A DNA stretch of 64,000 bases from Streptomyces avermitilis MA-4680 = NBRC 14893 (GTDB lineage Bacteria; Actinomycetota; Actinomycetes; Streptomycetales; Streptomycetaceae): contig NC_003155.5 in assembly GCF_000009765.2 (NCBI RefSeq), positions 3,782,001 to 3,846,000 of the forward strand, read 5' to 3'. How positions within the stretch are numbered: the first letter of the stretch is position 1; every line of letters starts with the position of its first letter. Shown one piece after another: positions 16,211 through 27,244 of this stretch. The notes below the pieces were generated by a model, which did not search any database, was not told the DNA's origin, and worked only from the letters and a program-made list of their open reading frames with translations. Made by a program: the position numbers and the translations under genes.

Positions 16211-17050
16211 TCAGAAGAGTGTGCCCTCTTCGGGCCCCTCCAGCTCCTTGAGCAGCTCCGGCCCGTTGTTGCGGACATTGCTGACGGCCGTGGAGACGGG
16301 GTACGCGCGCATCAGCCCGGCAGGCGGTGGGGCGAGCAGCTCGCGGAGGTCGTCGGTGTCCGTGCGGGCCGGGTCCAGCCAGGCGTCCCAGCGGTCCGGG
16401 GTGAGCATCAGGGGCATGCGCGGGTGGATGTCGGCGAGCGCGTACGGCCCCTCGGCCGGGGCCACCGCCAGGGGGCTGGTCTCCGCCTCCGTCGTGATCA
16501 CCGAGCACGTCACCCACCAGGCCCCCGGATGGTCGTCGGGCAGGGTCCTGTCCCGCCAGAACTCGTAGATACCGGCCATCGCGAAGACCGACCCGTCGGC
16601 GGGGAGCACGAAGTACGGCTGCTTGCGCGGGCGCTTCTTCCTGCCCTCGACCTCCAGCTCGCGCTCCTGCGAACCGGTCACCCACTCGTAATAACCGTCG
16701 GCGGGCAGGATGCAGCGCCGGGCGGCGAAGGCGCGCCGGTACGACGGCTTCTCGTGCACGGTCTCCGCGCGCGCGTTGATCATCCGGGCGCCGCCCTCGG
16801 GCGTCTTGGACCAGGAGGGGACCAGGCCCCACTTGAGCTTGCGCAGCTGGCGAACCGGCCGGCCCGGGACGGAGGAACTCGTGGACGCGGTGTCGGCGTC
16901 CTTGAGGGGGCGGTCGAGGACGGCGTAGACGTCCTTGGTCGGGGCCACATTGAAATCGGGCGCCAGGCTTTCCTCCGGCTCCCACTTCTCGACCTCAAAG
17001 ACTCCTGCGAGATCCTCGGGCCCACGACTCGCTGCATACCGTCCGCACAT
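16211..17050 (-). CDS. SOS-response-associated peptidase (SRAP/YedK/HMCES family)
   Basis: The 279-aa protein has the family's invariant N-terminus MCGRYA, where C2 (after Met removal) forms a thiazolidine link with abasic sites in single-stranded DNA. Other signatures are NVAPT, INARAETV, ILPADGYYEW and HPRMPLML. An insertion of charged residues (ERELEVEGRKKRPRK) separates the central strands. ATG 17050 is set by the obligatory second-position Cys. It is the first gene of a two-gene operon with the hydrolase at 15574. Its role is shielding abasic sites during replication. Confidence 0.93.
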   Translation of the reverse strand: MCGRYAASRGPEDLAGVFEVEKWEPEESLAPDFNVAPTKDVYAVLDRPLKDADTASTSSSVPGRPVRQLRKLKWGLVPSWSKTPEGGARMINARAETVHEKPSYRRAFAARRCILPADGYYEWVTGSQERELEVEGRKKRPRKQPYFVLPADGSVFAMAGIYEFWRDRTLPDDHPGAWWVTCSVITTEAETSPLAVAPAEGPYALADIHPRMPLMLTPDRWDAWLDPARTDTDDLRELLAPPPAGLMRAYPVSTAVSNVRNNGPELLKELEGPEEGTLF

Positions 17051-17156
17051 ACGTGCCAGACTGCCAGGCCCACCCGCCACCCGCCCACCGCTCCTCAACG
17101 ATTGCGCTACGCGCAAGCCCCTGTCGACTGCCTCCAGAGGGAGCCACCGCAGAACA

Positions 17157-17888
17157 ATGGACAGCACCGCATCGACCTCGCTGAGCTCGTTGACCGACCT
17201 CTGGGACCAGGTCTTCGGCAGCCAGCCGGACCCCGACCTGTGGGTCGTGATCGCGACCATGGTCGCCGCGCTCGCCGTGATCGTCCCGCACAACGTCTGG
17301 CGCCTCTCCCGCAACGCGATCACCATCGCGCACGAGGGCGGCCACGGTCTGATCGCGCTGCTGACCGGCCGCACCCTCACCGGCATACGGCTGCACTCCG
17401 ACACCAGCGGCCTCACGGTCAGCCGCGGCAAGCCGCACGGCCTGGGCATGATCCTGACCGCGGCCGCGGGCTACACCGCTCCCCCGCTTCTCGGCCTCGG
17501 CGGCGCCGCGCTGCTCGCCGCGGGCCACATCACCGCGCTGCTGTGGCTGGCCACCGTCCTGCTGATAGCGATGCTGGTGATGATCCGCAACGCGTACGGC
17601 GCGCTGACGGTGCTGCTGACGGGCGGCACGTTCGTGGTGGTGTCCTGGCTCGCCGGTCCCCAGGTGCAGGCGGCGTTCGCGTACGCGGTGGTGTGGTTCC
17701 TGCTGATCGGCGGCGTACGCCCGGCCTTCGAACTCCAGGCCAAGCGGTCGCGCGGCAACGCGGGCGACTCGGACGCGGACCAGCTGTCCCGGCTGACGCG
17801 GGTGCCGGCCGGACTGTGGCTGTTCCTGTTCCACGCGGTGTCCCTGTGCTCGCTGATCGGCGGGGGGCGCTGGCTGCTGGAGGTCTGA
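17157..17888 (+). CDS. M50B-type membrane metalloprotease-like protein
   Basis: This 243-aa integral membrane protein has about six hydrophobic helices. The first membrane region carries AHEGGH, the H-E-x2-H zinc motif of site-2 proteases, at about residues 60-65. A later segment, MIRNAYGALTVLL, may give the third ligand region. There is no PDZ domain. ATG 17157 is chosen; it lies 107 bp from the divergent SRAP gene. The partner substrate, perhaps a membrane-bound regulator, cannot be told. It may be a divergent M50 member without proven activity. Confidence 0.82.
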   Translation: MDSTASTSLSSLTDLWDQVFGSQPDPDLWVVIATMVAALAVIVPHNVWRLSRNAITIAHEGGHGLIALLTGRTLTGIRLHSDTSGLTVSRGKPHGLGMILTAAAGYTAPPLLGLGGAALLAAGHITALLWLATVLLIAMLVMIRNAYGALTVLLTGGTFVVVSWLAGPQVQAAFAYAVVWFLLIGGVRPAFELQAKRSRGNAGDSDADQLSRLTRVPAGLWLFLFHAVSLCSLIGGGRWLLEV

Positions 17889-18067
17889 CGGTCCGGCGCG
17901 TGTCTCTCCGCTTCTCCGGCGCGCCGCTTTCCGCCCCTTCCCCCTCCTTGCATATATGCACGGCACGTACCCCGGGCCTCTCCACGCCCTATCACCGCAC
18001 TGTTTCGCTCGGATTTCGCCGCTTTTGATCAAGATCTGCGGTCAGTGCCAGCCACTAAAGTGGACGC

Positions 18068-19408
18068 ATGACCGTTAACCCCGCACACACCGCCCTCTGG
18101 CCCGCCCCGCACGCGAGCGGAGCCGTCGACGCGACGGTCCACGTGCCCGGGTCGAAGTCGGTCACCAACCGTGCCCTCGTCCTCGCCGCCCTCGCCTCCG
18201 AGCCGGGTTGGCTGCGCCGCCCGCTGCGCTCGCGCGACACCCTGCTGATGGCGGCCGCGCTGCGCGAGATGGGCGTCGGTATCGAGGAAACGGTGTCCTC
18301 CAGCTCCTCCGTCGGGGGCGGCTCGGACGGCTCCGGTGAGGCCTGGCGTGTCATCCCCGCCGCGCTGCACGGCCCGGCCACGGTCGACGTCGGCAATGCC
18401 GGCACCGTGATGCGTTTCCTGCCCCCGGTGGCCGCGCTCGCCGACGGCCCCATCCGCTTCGACGGCGACCCGCGTTCGTACGAGCGCCCGCTGAACGGTG
18501 TGATCGACGCCCTGCGCGCCCTCGGCGCCCGCATCGACGACGACGGCCGCGGCGCGCTGCCGCTGACCGTGCACGGCGGCGGCGCCCTGGACGGCGGGCC
18601 GGTCGCCATCGACGCGTCCTCCTCGTCGCAGTTCGTGTCGGCGCTCCTCCTGTCCGGCCCGCGCTTCAACCAGGGCGTCGAGGTCCGGCACACCGGTTCG
18701 ACCCTGCCCTCGATGCCGCACATCCGCATGACCGTCGACATGCTGCGCGCGGTCGGCGCCCAGGTGGACACCCCGGAGTCGGGCGGCGAGGCGAACGTGT
18801 GGCGGGTGACGCCGGGCGCCCTGCTCGGCCGTGACCTGACCGTCGAGCCGGACCTCTCCAACGCCCAGCCGTTCCTGGCGGCGGCGCTGGTGACCGGCGG
18901 CAAGGTCGTCATCCCCGACTGGCCCGAGCGCACCACGCAGCCCGGCGACAAGCTGCGTGAGATCTTCACCGAAATGGGCGGTTCCTGTGAACTGACCGAG
19001 CAAGGGCTGGAGTTCACCGGTTCGGGTGCCGTCCACGGCATCGACGTGGACCTGAGCGAGGTCGGCGAGCTGACCCCGGGCATCGCGGCGGTCGCGGCCC
19101 TCGCGGACTCCCCGTCCACCCTGCGCGGTGTGGCTCACCTCCGCCTGCACGAGACGGACCGTCTGGCCGCGCTCACCAAGGAGATCAACGAGCTGGGCGG
19201 CGACGTCACCGAGACCGCCGACGGCCTGTCGATCCGCCCGCGTCGGCTGCACGGCGGGATCTTCCACACGTACGACGACCACCGTATGGCCACCGCGGGC
19301 GCGATCATCGGTCTCGCGGTCGACGGCGTACAGATCGAGAACGTGGCGACAACGGCCAAGACGCTGCCGGACTTCCCCGACCTGTGGACCGGGATGCTCG
19401 GGAACTGA
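18068..19408 (+). CDS. aroA: 3-Phosphoshikimate 1-carboxyvinyltransferase (EPSP synthase)
   Basis: This 446-aa enzyme of the shikimate pathway joins phosphoenolpyruvate and shikimate 3-phosphate. Motifs run in order: GSKSVTNRALVLAAL (substrate binding), VGNAGTVMRFLPPVAAL (the NAGT loop, with FLPP where most enzymes have PLTA), SSQFVSALLL, LHETDRLAALTKEI and DHRMATAGAI. The cell location is the cytosol. Only 16 bp separate its stop from rsgA, suggesting co-transcription. A TAAAGT sequence lies 8 bp before the ATG, so the message may have a very short leader. Confidence 0.96.
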   Translation: MTVNPAHTALWPAPHASGAVDATVHVPGSKSVTNRALVLAALASEPGWLRRPLRSRDTLLMAAALREMGVGIEETVSSSSSVGGGSDGSGEAWRVIPAALHGPATVDVGNAGTVMRFLPPVAALADGPIRFDGDPRSYERPLNGVIDALRALGARIDDDGRGALPLTVHGGGALDGGPVAIDASSSSQFVSALLLSGPRFNQGVEVRHTGSTLPSMPHIRMTVDMLRAVGAQVDTPESGGEANVWRVTPGALLGRDLTVEPDLSNAQPFLAAALVTGGKVVIPDWPERTTQPGDKLREIFTEMGGSCELTEQGLEFTGSGAVHGIDVDLSEVGELTPGIAAVAALADSPSTLRGVAHLRLHETDRLAALTKEINELGGDVTETADGLSIRPRRLHGGIFHTYDDHRMATAGAIIGLAVDGVQIENVATTAKTLPDFPDLWTGMLGN

Positions 19409-19424
19409 CGGGCGGACCTGGATC

Positions 19425-20435
19425 ATGCGCCGCTACGGCAAGCACACCGACGAGGACGACATCCGCGCCCGCCCCAACCGCAAGGGCAACCGGCCGCGTT
19501 CGAACATCCGCCCAAAGCACGAGGACGCGGCGGAGGGCCTCGTCATCACCGTCGACCGGGGCCGGCTGACCTGCCTGGTCGAGGACCGGGTCGTCCTGGC
19601 CATGAAGGCCCGCGAACTGGGCCGCAAGGCGGCAGTGGTCGGCGACCGGGTGGCCCTTGTCGGCGACCTGTCCGGCAAGAAGGACACCCTGGCCCGCATC
19701 GTCCGCATCGAGCCGCGCACCTCCGTGCTGCGGCGCACGGCCGACGACGACGATCCCTACGAGCGCGTGGTCGTCGCCAACGCCGACCAGCTCGCCATCG
19801 TCACCGCCCTCGCGGACCCGGAGCCGCGCCCGCGGCTGATCGACCGCTGTCTGGTGGCCGCTTACGACGGCGGCCTCACCCCGCTCCTCGTCCTCACCAA
19901 GTCGGACCTCGCCTCCCCCGACGAACTCCTGGAGATGTACGGGGCGTTGGGTGTCCCGTATGTCGTGACCAGCCGCGAGGAGCTGGAGAGCGGCGAGGCG
20001 GTGGAACGCGTGCGCAAGCAGCTGGACGGCAAGATCACGGCCTTCGTCGGGCACTCCGGCGTGGGCAAGACGACCCTGGTCAACGCGCTCGTGTCGGTGG
20101 AGCGGCGGCGCAGCACCGGCCATGTCAACGCGGTCACCGGACGTGGCCGGCACACCACGACGTCGGCGCGCGCGGTCCCCCTGCCGGACAGTGCGGGCTG
20201 GGTCGTCGACACCCCGGGCGTGCGCTCCTTCGGCCTGCACCATGTGGACCCGTCCCGTGTCATCAAGGCCTTCCCCGACCTCGAACCCGGCACCGAGGGC
20301 TGTCCGCGCGCGTGCAGCCACGACGAGCCGGACTGCGCGCTGGACCAGTGGGTGACGGACGGTCACGCGGATCCGCAGCGGCTCTACTCCCTGCGCAGGC
20401 TGTTGGCAACGCGTGAGCGGACGGAAGGCGACTGA
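19425..20435 (+). CDS. rsgA: Ribosome small subunit-dependent GTPase A
   Basis: This is a 336-aa circularly permuted GTPase that checks late 30S assembly. The G motifs appear in the permuted order: G4 LVLTKSD, then G1 GHSGVGKTTLVN, then G3 DTPGVRSFG. An N-terminal OB-fold domain comes first and a zinc domain with CPRACSHDEPDC last. ATG 19425 gives MRRYGKHTDEDD. The gene follows aroA at 16 bp and probably shares its transcript. Confidence 0.95.
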   Translation: MRRYGKHTDEDDIRARPNRKGNRPRSNIRPKHEDAAEGLVITVDRGRLTCLVEDRVVLAMKARELGRKAAVVGDRVALVGDLSGKKDTLARIVRIEPRTSVLRRTADDDDPYERVVVANADQLAIVTALADPEPRPRLIDRCLVAAYDGGLTPLLVLTKSDLASPDELLEMYGALGVPYVVTSREELESGEAVERVRKQLDGKITAFVGHSGVGKTTLVNALVSVERRRSTGHVNAVTGRGRHTTTSARAVPLPDSAGWVVDTPGVRSFGLHHVDPSRVIKAFPDLEPGTEGCPRACSHDEPDCALDQWVTDGHADPQRLYSLRRLLATRERTEGD

Positions 20436-20555
20436 TCCTCGTGTGACCTCCGCGTTGTTTGCACCCGCGGCACGCCGGTAAATGCATAATCGCACCAAGC
20501 CGGATCCAAGCCAGAAAAAGCGGTCACGGAACGTGGGGACACGGGAGGACATCAC

Positions 20556-20879
20556 ATGGCGTGGCTGCTGGTCGTTGTGGCCGGACTACTGGAGACCGGC
20601 TTCGCCGTCTGTCTGAAGCTCTCGCACGGCTTCACCCGACTGTGGCCCACGGTCGCCTTCTGCGTCTTCGCGCTCGGCAGCTTCGGCCTGCTGACCCTGT
20701 CCCTGCGGAAGCTCGACGTGGGACCCGCCTACGCCGTCTGGACCGGTATCGGCGCGGCGGGCACCGCGATCTACGGCATGGTGTTCCTCGGTGACGTGGT
20801 CTCCGTCCTGAAGCTCGTGTCGATCAGCTTTGTGATCATCGGCGTGATCGGGCTCCAGCTCTCGGGCTCGGCCCACTGA
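20556..20879 (+). CDS. Small multidrug resistance family exporter, Gdx/SugE-like
   Basis: The 107-aa protein has four membrane helices, with the essential E13 in the first (AGLLETGFAVCLKLSHG). The third helix has AYAVWTGIGAAGTAI; W-T-G-I-G-A is typical of the guanidinium-exporter (Gdx, formerly SugE) branch, whereas EmrE has AYAIWSG. It should work as a dual-topology homodimer exchanging protons for guanidinium or related cations. GGGAGGACATCACATG gives a good ribosome site. I looked for a guanidine riboswitch in 20436-20555 and saw none. Confidence 0.88.
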   Translation: MAWLLVVVAGLLETGFAVCLKLSHGFTRLWPTVAFCVFALGSFGLLTLSLRKLDVGPAYAVWTGIGAAGTAIYGMVFLGDVVSVLKLVSISFVIIGVIGLQLSGSAH

Positions 20880-20901
20880 GGCCGCTCTCGCGGCGCGCCT
20901 C

Positions 20902-22694
<1,793 letters not shown>

Positions 22695-22698
<4 letters not shown>

Positions 22699-23603
22699 CG
22701 CGATGCCCCTTTCCTGCTGCGGGAGGTCGGGTCCAGCGCGTCCCGCAGCCCGTCCCCCACCAGGTTCACCGCCAGCACGAAGACCACCAGCAGCCCGGCC
22801 GCGTAGAAGAACATCCAGGGGTACGTCACCGCCGCCCCGGTCCCCGAGGCGATCAGCGTGCCGAGCGACACGTCCGGCGTCTGCACCCCGAACCCGAAGT
22901 ACGACAGGGCGGTCTCGCTCATCACGGCCCCGCCGACCGCGATGGTCGCGTCGATGATCAGGAAGGAGGCGACGTTCGGCAGCACGTGCCGCCAGATGAT
23001 CCGGAACGGCCCGACGCCCATGAACCGTGCCGCGCGGACGAATTCGCGCTCCTTCAGGGACAGTGTCATCGACCGGACCACCCGCGCGGTGATCATCCAC
23101 CCGAAGACGGCGAGCAGTCCCGCGAGGACGACCCAGCCGCCGCTGGGCATCCGCGGTGAGACGGCCGCGATGATGAGGAACGACGGGAAGACCAGCAGCA
23201 AGTCGACGAAGAACATCAGCGCCCGGTCGGTCCAGCCCCCGAAGTACCCGGCACAGGCGCCGACGAATGCGGCGAGCCCGGTCGAGAAGACCGCCACCAA
23301 CAGCCCGATCAGCAACGACTTCTGCAGTCCCCGCACGGTCTGCGCGAACACGTCCTGCCCGATCCGGTTGGTCCCCCACCAGTGGTCGGCGCTCGGCCCC
23401 GACCGCAACGCGGTGTAGTCGATATGGCTGTACGACCACGGGGTGACGTACGGCCCGACGAAGGCCAGCAGGAACAGCAGTACGAGGACGACGGATCCGG
23501 CGAGCGCGCCCCGATTGCGTACGAAGCGGCGCAGGACGACGGTCCCGCGCCCGACCGGACGTACGGCCGCCTCGACCGTCTCGACCACAGGGGTGATCGT
23601 CAT
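22695..23603 (-). CDS. Peptide ABC transporter permease (DppC type)
   Basis: The 302-aa inner-membrane permease has about six helices. It shows the N-terminal OppC leader pattern (RRFVRNRGALAGSVVLVLLFLLAFVGPYVTP), HWWGTNRIGQDVF and the cytoplasmic EAA loop (EFVRAARFMGVGPFRIIWRHVLPN) that docks on the ATPase. ATG 23603 overlaps the DppB-type permease stop (ATGA), and its own stop overlaps the ATPase GTG. The three genes are thus tightly coupled in translation. Confidence 0.93.
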
Positions 23604-24586
23604 GACGCCTGCCGGATGCGCGGGTCGAGCGCGGCGTGCAGCACGTCCGCGAGGAAGCCGGACAGCAGCACGGTGACCGCCGCGAAGAGATTGACGGCGA
23701 CGACCGAGTTGACGTCGTTCTTGCCGATCGAGGAGATGAACCACTCTCCCATGCCGTGCCAGCCGAAGATCGTCTCCGTGAAGATGGCACCGGTGAAGAG
23801 CGCGAGGAAGCCGTACGAGAAGTACGTCGACATGGGGATCAGCGCCGTCCGCAGCCCGTGCTTGAGCAGCACCGCCCGGCGGCCGAGACCCTTGGCCCGC
23901 GCGGTGCGCAGATAGTCGGAGCCCAGCACGTCGAGCATGGTGCTGCGCTGGTAGCGGCTGTAGCCGGCGATCGCGAAGAGGGCGACGGACAGGGTGGGCA
24001 GCAGCAGGTGTACGGCGCGGTCCTGGAGTACGGCCCCGAACCCGCCCGTCAGCCCGGGGCTCTTCTCGCCCGTGAACTGGATCAGATCCGTCCCTGTCGT
24101 CCGGTTGAACCAGATCGCTCCGGTCTTGAGAAGGATCGCCAGCAGGAACACGGGGGTGGAGAGCAGTGCGAAGGACGCGAACGTGACCGTCCGGTCGCTG
24201 AAGCGGTACTGCCGCACCGCCGTCCAGGCTCCGATCAGCACGCCCGCGACCGTGCCGAGCACGGTTCCGGCGAGCAGCAGCCGCAGGCTGACCCCGATGC
24301 GCCGCCCGAACTCCGCGTTGACGCTCGTACCGTCGATCGTCCTGCCGAGGTCTCCGCGGACCGCATGCCCCGCCCAGCGCAGGAAGCGGGCGAGCAGCGA
24401 CGCGTGGTCGTTGACGCCGATCTCGGTGAGGTGGTGATTCACCGCGCTCGCGGAGACGGGCGGCTGCCGGCCCTCGTAGTACGCGCGCGGGTCGAGCGCG
24501 AACGAGGCCAGCAGATAGGAGAGGCAGACGGCGGCCAGGAGCAGGACGGCGTAATAGCCGAGCCGCTTGGCCAGATAGGCAGGCAC
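23600..24586 (-). CDS. Peptide ABC transporter permease (DppB type)
   Basis: The 328-aa permease has a first membrane helix (YYAVLLLAAVCLSYLLASF), a large periplasm-facing loop and the EAA loop DYLRTARAKGLGRRAVLLKHGLRTALIP. GTG 24586 is preferred because GGAAGGA lies 8 nt before it; an ATG at 24595 is in frame but overlaps that Shine-Dalgarno. It is the first gene of the transporter operon and stands back-to-back with the binding-protein gene, leaving about 160 bp for both promoters. Confidence 0.93.
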   Translation of the reverse strand: MPAYLAKRLGYYAVLLLAAVCLSYLLASFALDPRAYYEGRQPPVSASAVNHHLTEIGVNDHASLLARFLRWAGHAVRGDLGRTIDGTSVNAEFGRRIGVSLRLLLAGTVLGTVAGVLIGAWTAVRQYRFSDRTVTFASFALLSTPVFLLAILLKTGAIWFNRTTGTDLIQFTGEKSPGLTGGFGAVLQDRAVHLLLPTLSVALFAIAGYSRYQRSTMLDVLGSDYLRTARAKGLGRRAVLLKHGLRTALIPMSTYFSYGFLALFTGAIFTETIFGWHGMGEWFISSIGKNDVNSVVAVNLFAAVTVLLSGFLADVLHAALDPRIRQAS

Positions 24587-24748
24587 GTCACGCATCCTTC
24601 CGTCCCGCTGTTGCACCAGCATGAAGAGAACATGACAGCAGTCCAGAACCGCTCCCACGACTGCCGTAGCCGTTCTACGTTCGGCGCATTCACGGATGAC
24701 CACCGGCTCCCGCCGGCCACCGAAGGACACCCCACAAAGGACACCGAC

Positions 24749-26437
24749 ATGCGCAGAACCCCCGCCGCAGCCCTGGTCGCCGCCACCGCGGCCACCGCGT
24801 TGCTGGTGACCGGCTGCGGTTCGTCCGACGACGACAAGCCGCAGGCGCAGAAGAGCGCCGCCCCGGCCGGCAGCCAGCAGATCAACGCCCACCCGCTCAG
24901 CGACATCCAGCAGGGCGGCACCCTCAAGTTCGCGATCTCCCAGTACATCGCGGACTTCAACCGCTACACCGCCAACGGCAACCAGGGTGACGCCGCGACG
25001 ATCAACGAGCTGGTCGAGCCCAGCCTCTTCACCGCCGACGCGCGCGGCGCGGTCCGGCCGAACGAGAACTTCCTGCTCTCCGCCTCGGTGACCTCCACCA
25101 GCCCCCAGGTCGTCACCTACAAGCTCAATCCCAAGGCCAAGTGGTCCGACGGCGCGCCCCTGAGCTGGCGCGACTTCCGTGCCCTGTGGAAGGCCACGAA
25201 CGGCACGAACAAGGAGTACGAGGCCGCCAACACCTCCGGCTACGACCAGATCAGCGCGGTCGGGCAGGGCACCGACGCCCACCAGGTCAAGGTCACCTTC
25301 TCCTCGCCGTACGCCGACTGGAAGCGGCTCTTCGACCCACTGCTGCCCGCCGCGGGGATCGACACCCCGGCCAAGTTCAACAAGGGCTGGACCGAGAAGA
25401 TCCCGGTCACCGGCGCCGCCTTCAAGATCTCCGCGTACGACAGGACCGCCCAGACCATCACGGCGGTCCCCGACCCCCAGTGGTGGGGTACGAAGCCCAA
25501 GCTGGACTCGATCGTCTTCCGCGCCCTGGACTTCAGCGCCTGGACGGACGCGTACCTCAACAAGGAGATCGACTACGCCTCCGCGATCCTCCCCGAGGAC
25601 TACAAGCGCCTTGCCAAGGCCGCCGGCACGGACATCCGCACCGGCGCCCGCTGGGACGAGGTGCACATCACCCTGAACGGCGCGCGCGGCCCGCTGAAGG
25701 ACGTCCGGGTCCGCCAAGCCGTCCAGCACGCCATCGACCGCAAGGCCATCGCCACCGCCTTCGGCAAGGACCTCCCGGTCGAGCTGAAGACGTACGGCAG
25801 CCACTTCTTCATGCCCAACCAGGCCGGCTACCAGGACAACTCCGGTACGTACGGCACGTACGACGTCGAGGCGGCGGGCGAACTCCTCGACGCGGCCGGC
25901 TGGAAGACCAAGGGCGACACGCGCGTGAAGGACGGCAAGCAGCTCGCCCTCACCTACGCACTCAGCGCGGGCAGCACCTCCGCGCAGGAGGACCAGGCCG
26001 AGCTGGTGCAGGCGCAGCTCGCGGCCGTCGGGATCAAAGTGTCGATCAAGAAGGTGCCGACGAACGACTACTTCTCCAAGTACGTCACCATCGGCAACTT
26101 CGACCTGGTCAGCTTCCGCTGGGTCGACCAGATCTTCCGCTCCGAGGCGTACCCGATCTACCGCCAGACCGCCGGCAAGAACCTGTACGAGAACTACGGC
26201 TCGGTCGGCTCCCCGGAGATCGACACCCTGCTGAAGAAGGCGGGTGAGACCACCGACGCCACCGAGCAGGCCAAGATCTACAACGAGGCCGACACGAAGA
26301 TCTGGGCCCTCGGCCACTCCATCCCGCTCTACCAGCGCCCCCAGGTCCTCGCCGTCCGCTCGAACCTCGCCAACTACGGCGCGGGCGGCCTCGCCGACGA
26401 CGACTTCACCAAGGTCGGCTGGCTCAAGAAGAAGTGA
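24749..26437 (+). CDS. Peptide ABC transporter substrate-binding lipoprotein (SBP family 5)
   Basis: The 562-aa lipoprotein has the signal peptide MRRTPAAALVAATAATALLVTGC with C23 as the lipid anchor, then a Lys/Gln/Ala linker. The family-5 start GGTLKFAISQYIADFNRYTANG follows, with TYKLNPKAKWSDGAPLSWRDF as the best-known signature. ATG 24749 has AAAGGA upstream. The gene is transcribed away from the permease-ATPase operon, an unusual split for a Dpp/Opp system. Its 3' end overlaps the convergent TetR gene by 14 bp. Ligand unknown; peptides are most likely. Confidence 0.93.
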   Translation: MRRTPAAALVAATAATALLVTGCGSSDDDKPQAQKSAAPAGSQQINAHPLSDIQQGGTLKFAISQYIADFNRYTANGNQGDAATINELVEPSLFTADARGAVRPNENFLLSASVTSTSPQVVTYKLNPKAKWSDGAPLSWRDFRALWKATNGTNKEYEAANTSGYDQISAVGQGTDAHQVKVTFSSPYADWKRLFDPLLPAAGIDTPAKFNKGWTEKIPVTGAAFKISAYDRTAQTITAVPDPQWWGTKPKLDSIVFRALDFSAWTDAYLNKEIDYASAILPEDYKRLAKAAGTDIRTGARWDEVHITLNGARGPLKDVRVRQAVQHAIDRKAIATAFGKDLPVELKTYGSHFFMPNQAGYQDNSGTYGTYDVEAAGELLDAAGWKTKGDTRVKDGKQLALTYALSAGSTSAQEDQAELVQAQLAAVGIKVSIKKVPTNDYFSKYVTIGNFDLVSFRWVDQIFRSEAYPIYRQTAGKNLYENYGSVGSPEIDTLLKKAGETTDATEQAKIYNEADTKIWALGHSIPLYQRPQVLAVRSNLANYGAGGLADDDFTKVGWLKKK

Positions 26438-27059
26438 CCGTCCGGACACCCAGCCGGTGGGACGGGGTCAGCGCGGCCTTCACCAGGTCCGGGACCCCGC
26501 CCTCGCCGGGCGGCGCCGCCACGCACGACAGCGCGAGCCGGACGACGAGTTCGCAGGAGCGCGCCAGCTCGAAGGCGTCCGACCTGGTGGTGCCGGGTCC
26601 GGCGAGCGCGGCGACGGCACGGTCACGGACCAGCGCCACGAAGTCGGCGGGCGAGGGCAGCGCACCGTCGGCCCGGCGCTGCGCGGGCACCGCGGACGCC
26701 GAGGGCACCGCCGTGAGCGTCGGCGAGGGCAGCCGCTCGCTCCAGCAGCCGGTGAGCATGGCCCGTACGAGGGCGTTGCCACGGGCGGCGGACGTGGTCC
26801 ACTCGGCGGTCGCGGCGAGGCGCTCGCGCGGGTCGGCGTGCGTGGCCAGCGCCCGCTCGACACCGGCGAGATAGGCGTCGGCCTCCCTGCGCACCAGCGC
26901 CCGCGCCAGGCCCTCCTTGCTGCCGAACTCGTTGTACAGCGTCTGCCGTGACACCCCGGCCACGGCGGCCACGTCCACCATGCGCACGGCGGACCACGGA
27001 CGGCGCGCGAGCGCCGTGTACGCGGCGTCCAGCAGGGATTCCCGCGCTGCAGGCATCAT
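26424..27059 (-). CDS. TetR-family transcriptional regulator
   Basis: The 211-aa protein has an N-terminal helix-turn-helix: MVDVAAVAGVSRQTLYNEFGSKEGLARALV at about residues 28-57. The C-terminal domain is Ala-rich and unlike named subfamilies. ATG 27059, or 27056 next to it, follows GAGGGAGG. It is transcribed toward the binding-protein gene and divergently from hisN. Its targets may be its own promoter, hisN or the transporter; no clear palindrome is visible in 27060-27244. Confidence 0.88.
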   Translation of the reverse strand: MMPAARESLLDAAYTALARRPWSAVRMVDVAAVAGVSRQTLYNEFGSKEGLARALVRREADAYLAGVERALATHADPRERLAATAEWTTSAARGNALVRAMLTGCWSERLPSPTLTAVPSASAVPAQRRADGALPSPADFVALVRDRAVAALAGPGTTRSDAFELARSCELVVRLALSCVAAPPGEGGVPDLVKAALTPSHRLGVRTVTSS

Positions 27060-27244
27060 CGCCTCCCTCGGGCGAGCGGCTCTGACGCTCAGATTTGACG
27101 CGCACGACGGCACTGTCAAGGGTTCGCGGCGGTACCGAAGGGCGTGCGCCGGCGAGTGGGCGCCGAAGGGTGCGCCGGCGAAGATCGGCGAAGATCCCGG
27201 AGGCCGTGTGGCCCTCCCCGGGAAGGGGCAGATACGGTTCACAC

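Noticed and set aside
20436..20555. Guanidine riboswitch before the Gdx-like exporter
   Set aside because: Neither the guanidine-I core nor paired ACGR-loop hairpins of the mini-ykkC type could be found.
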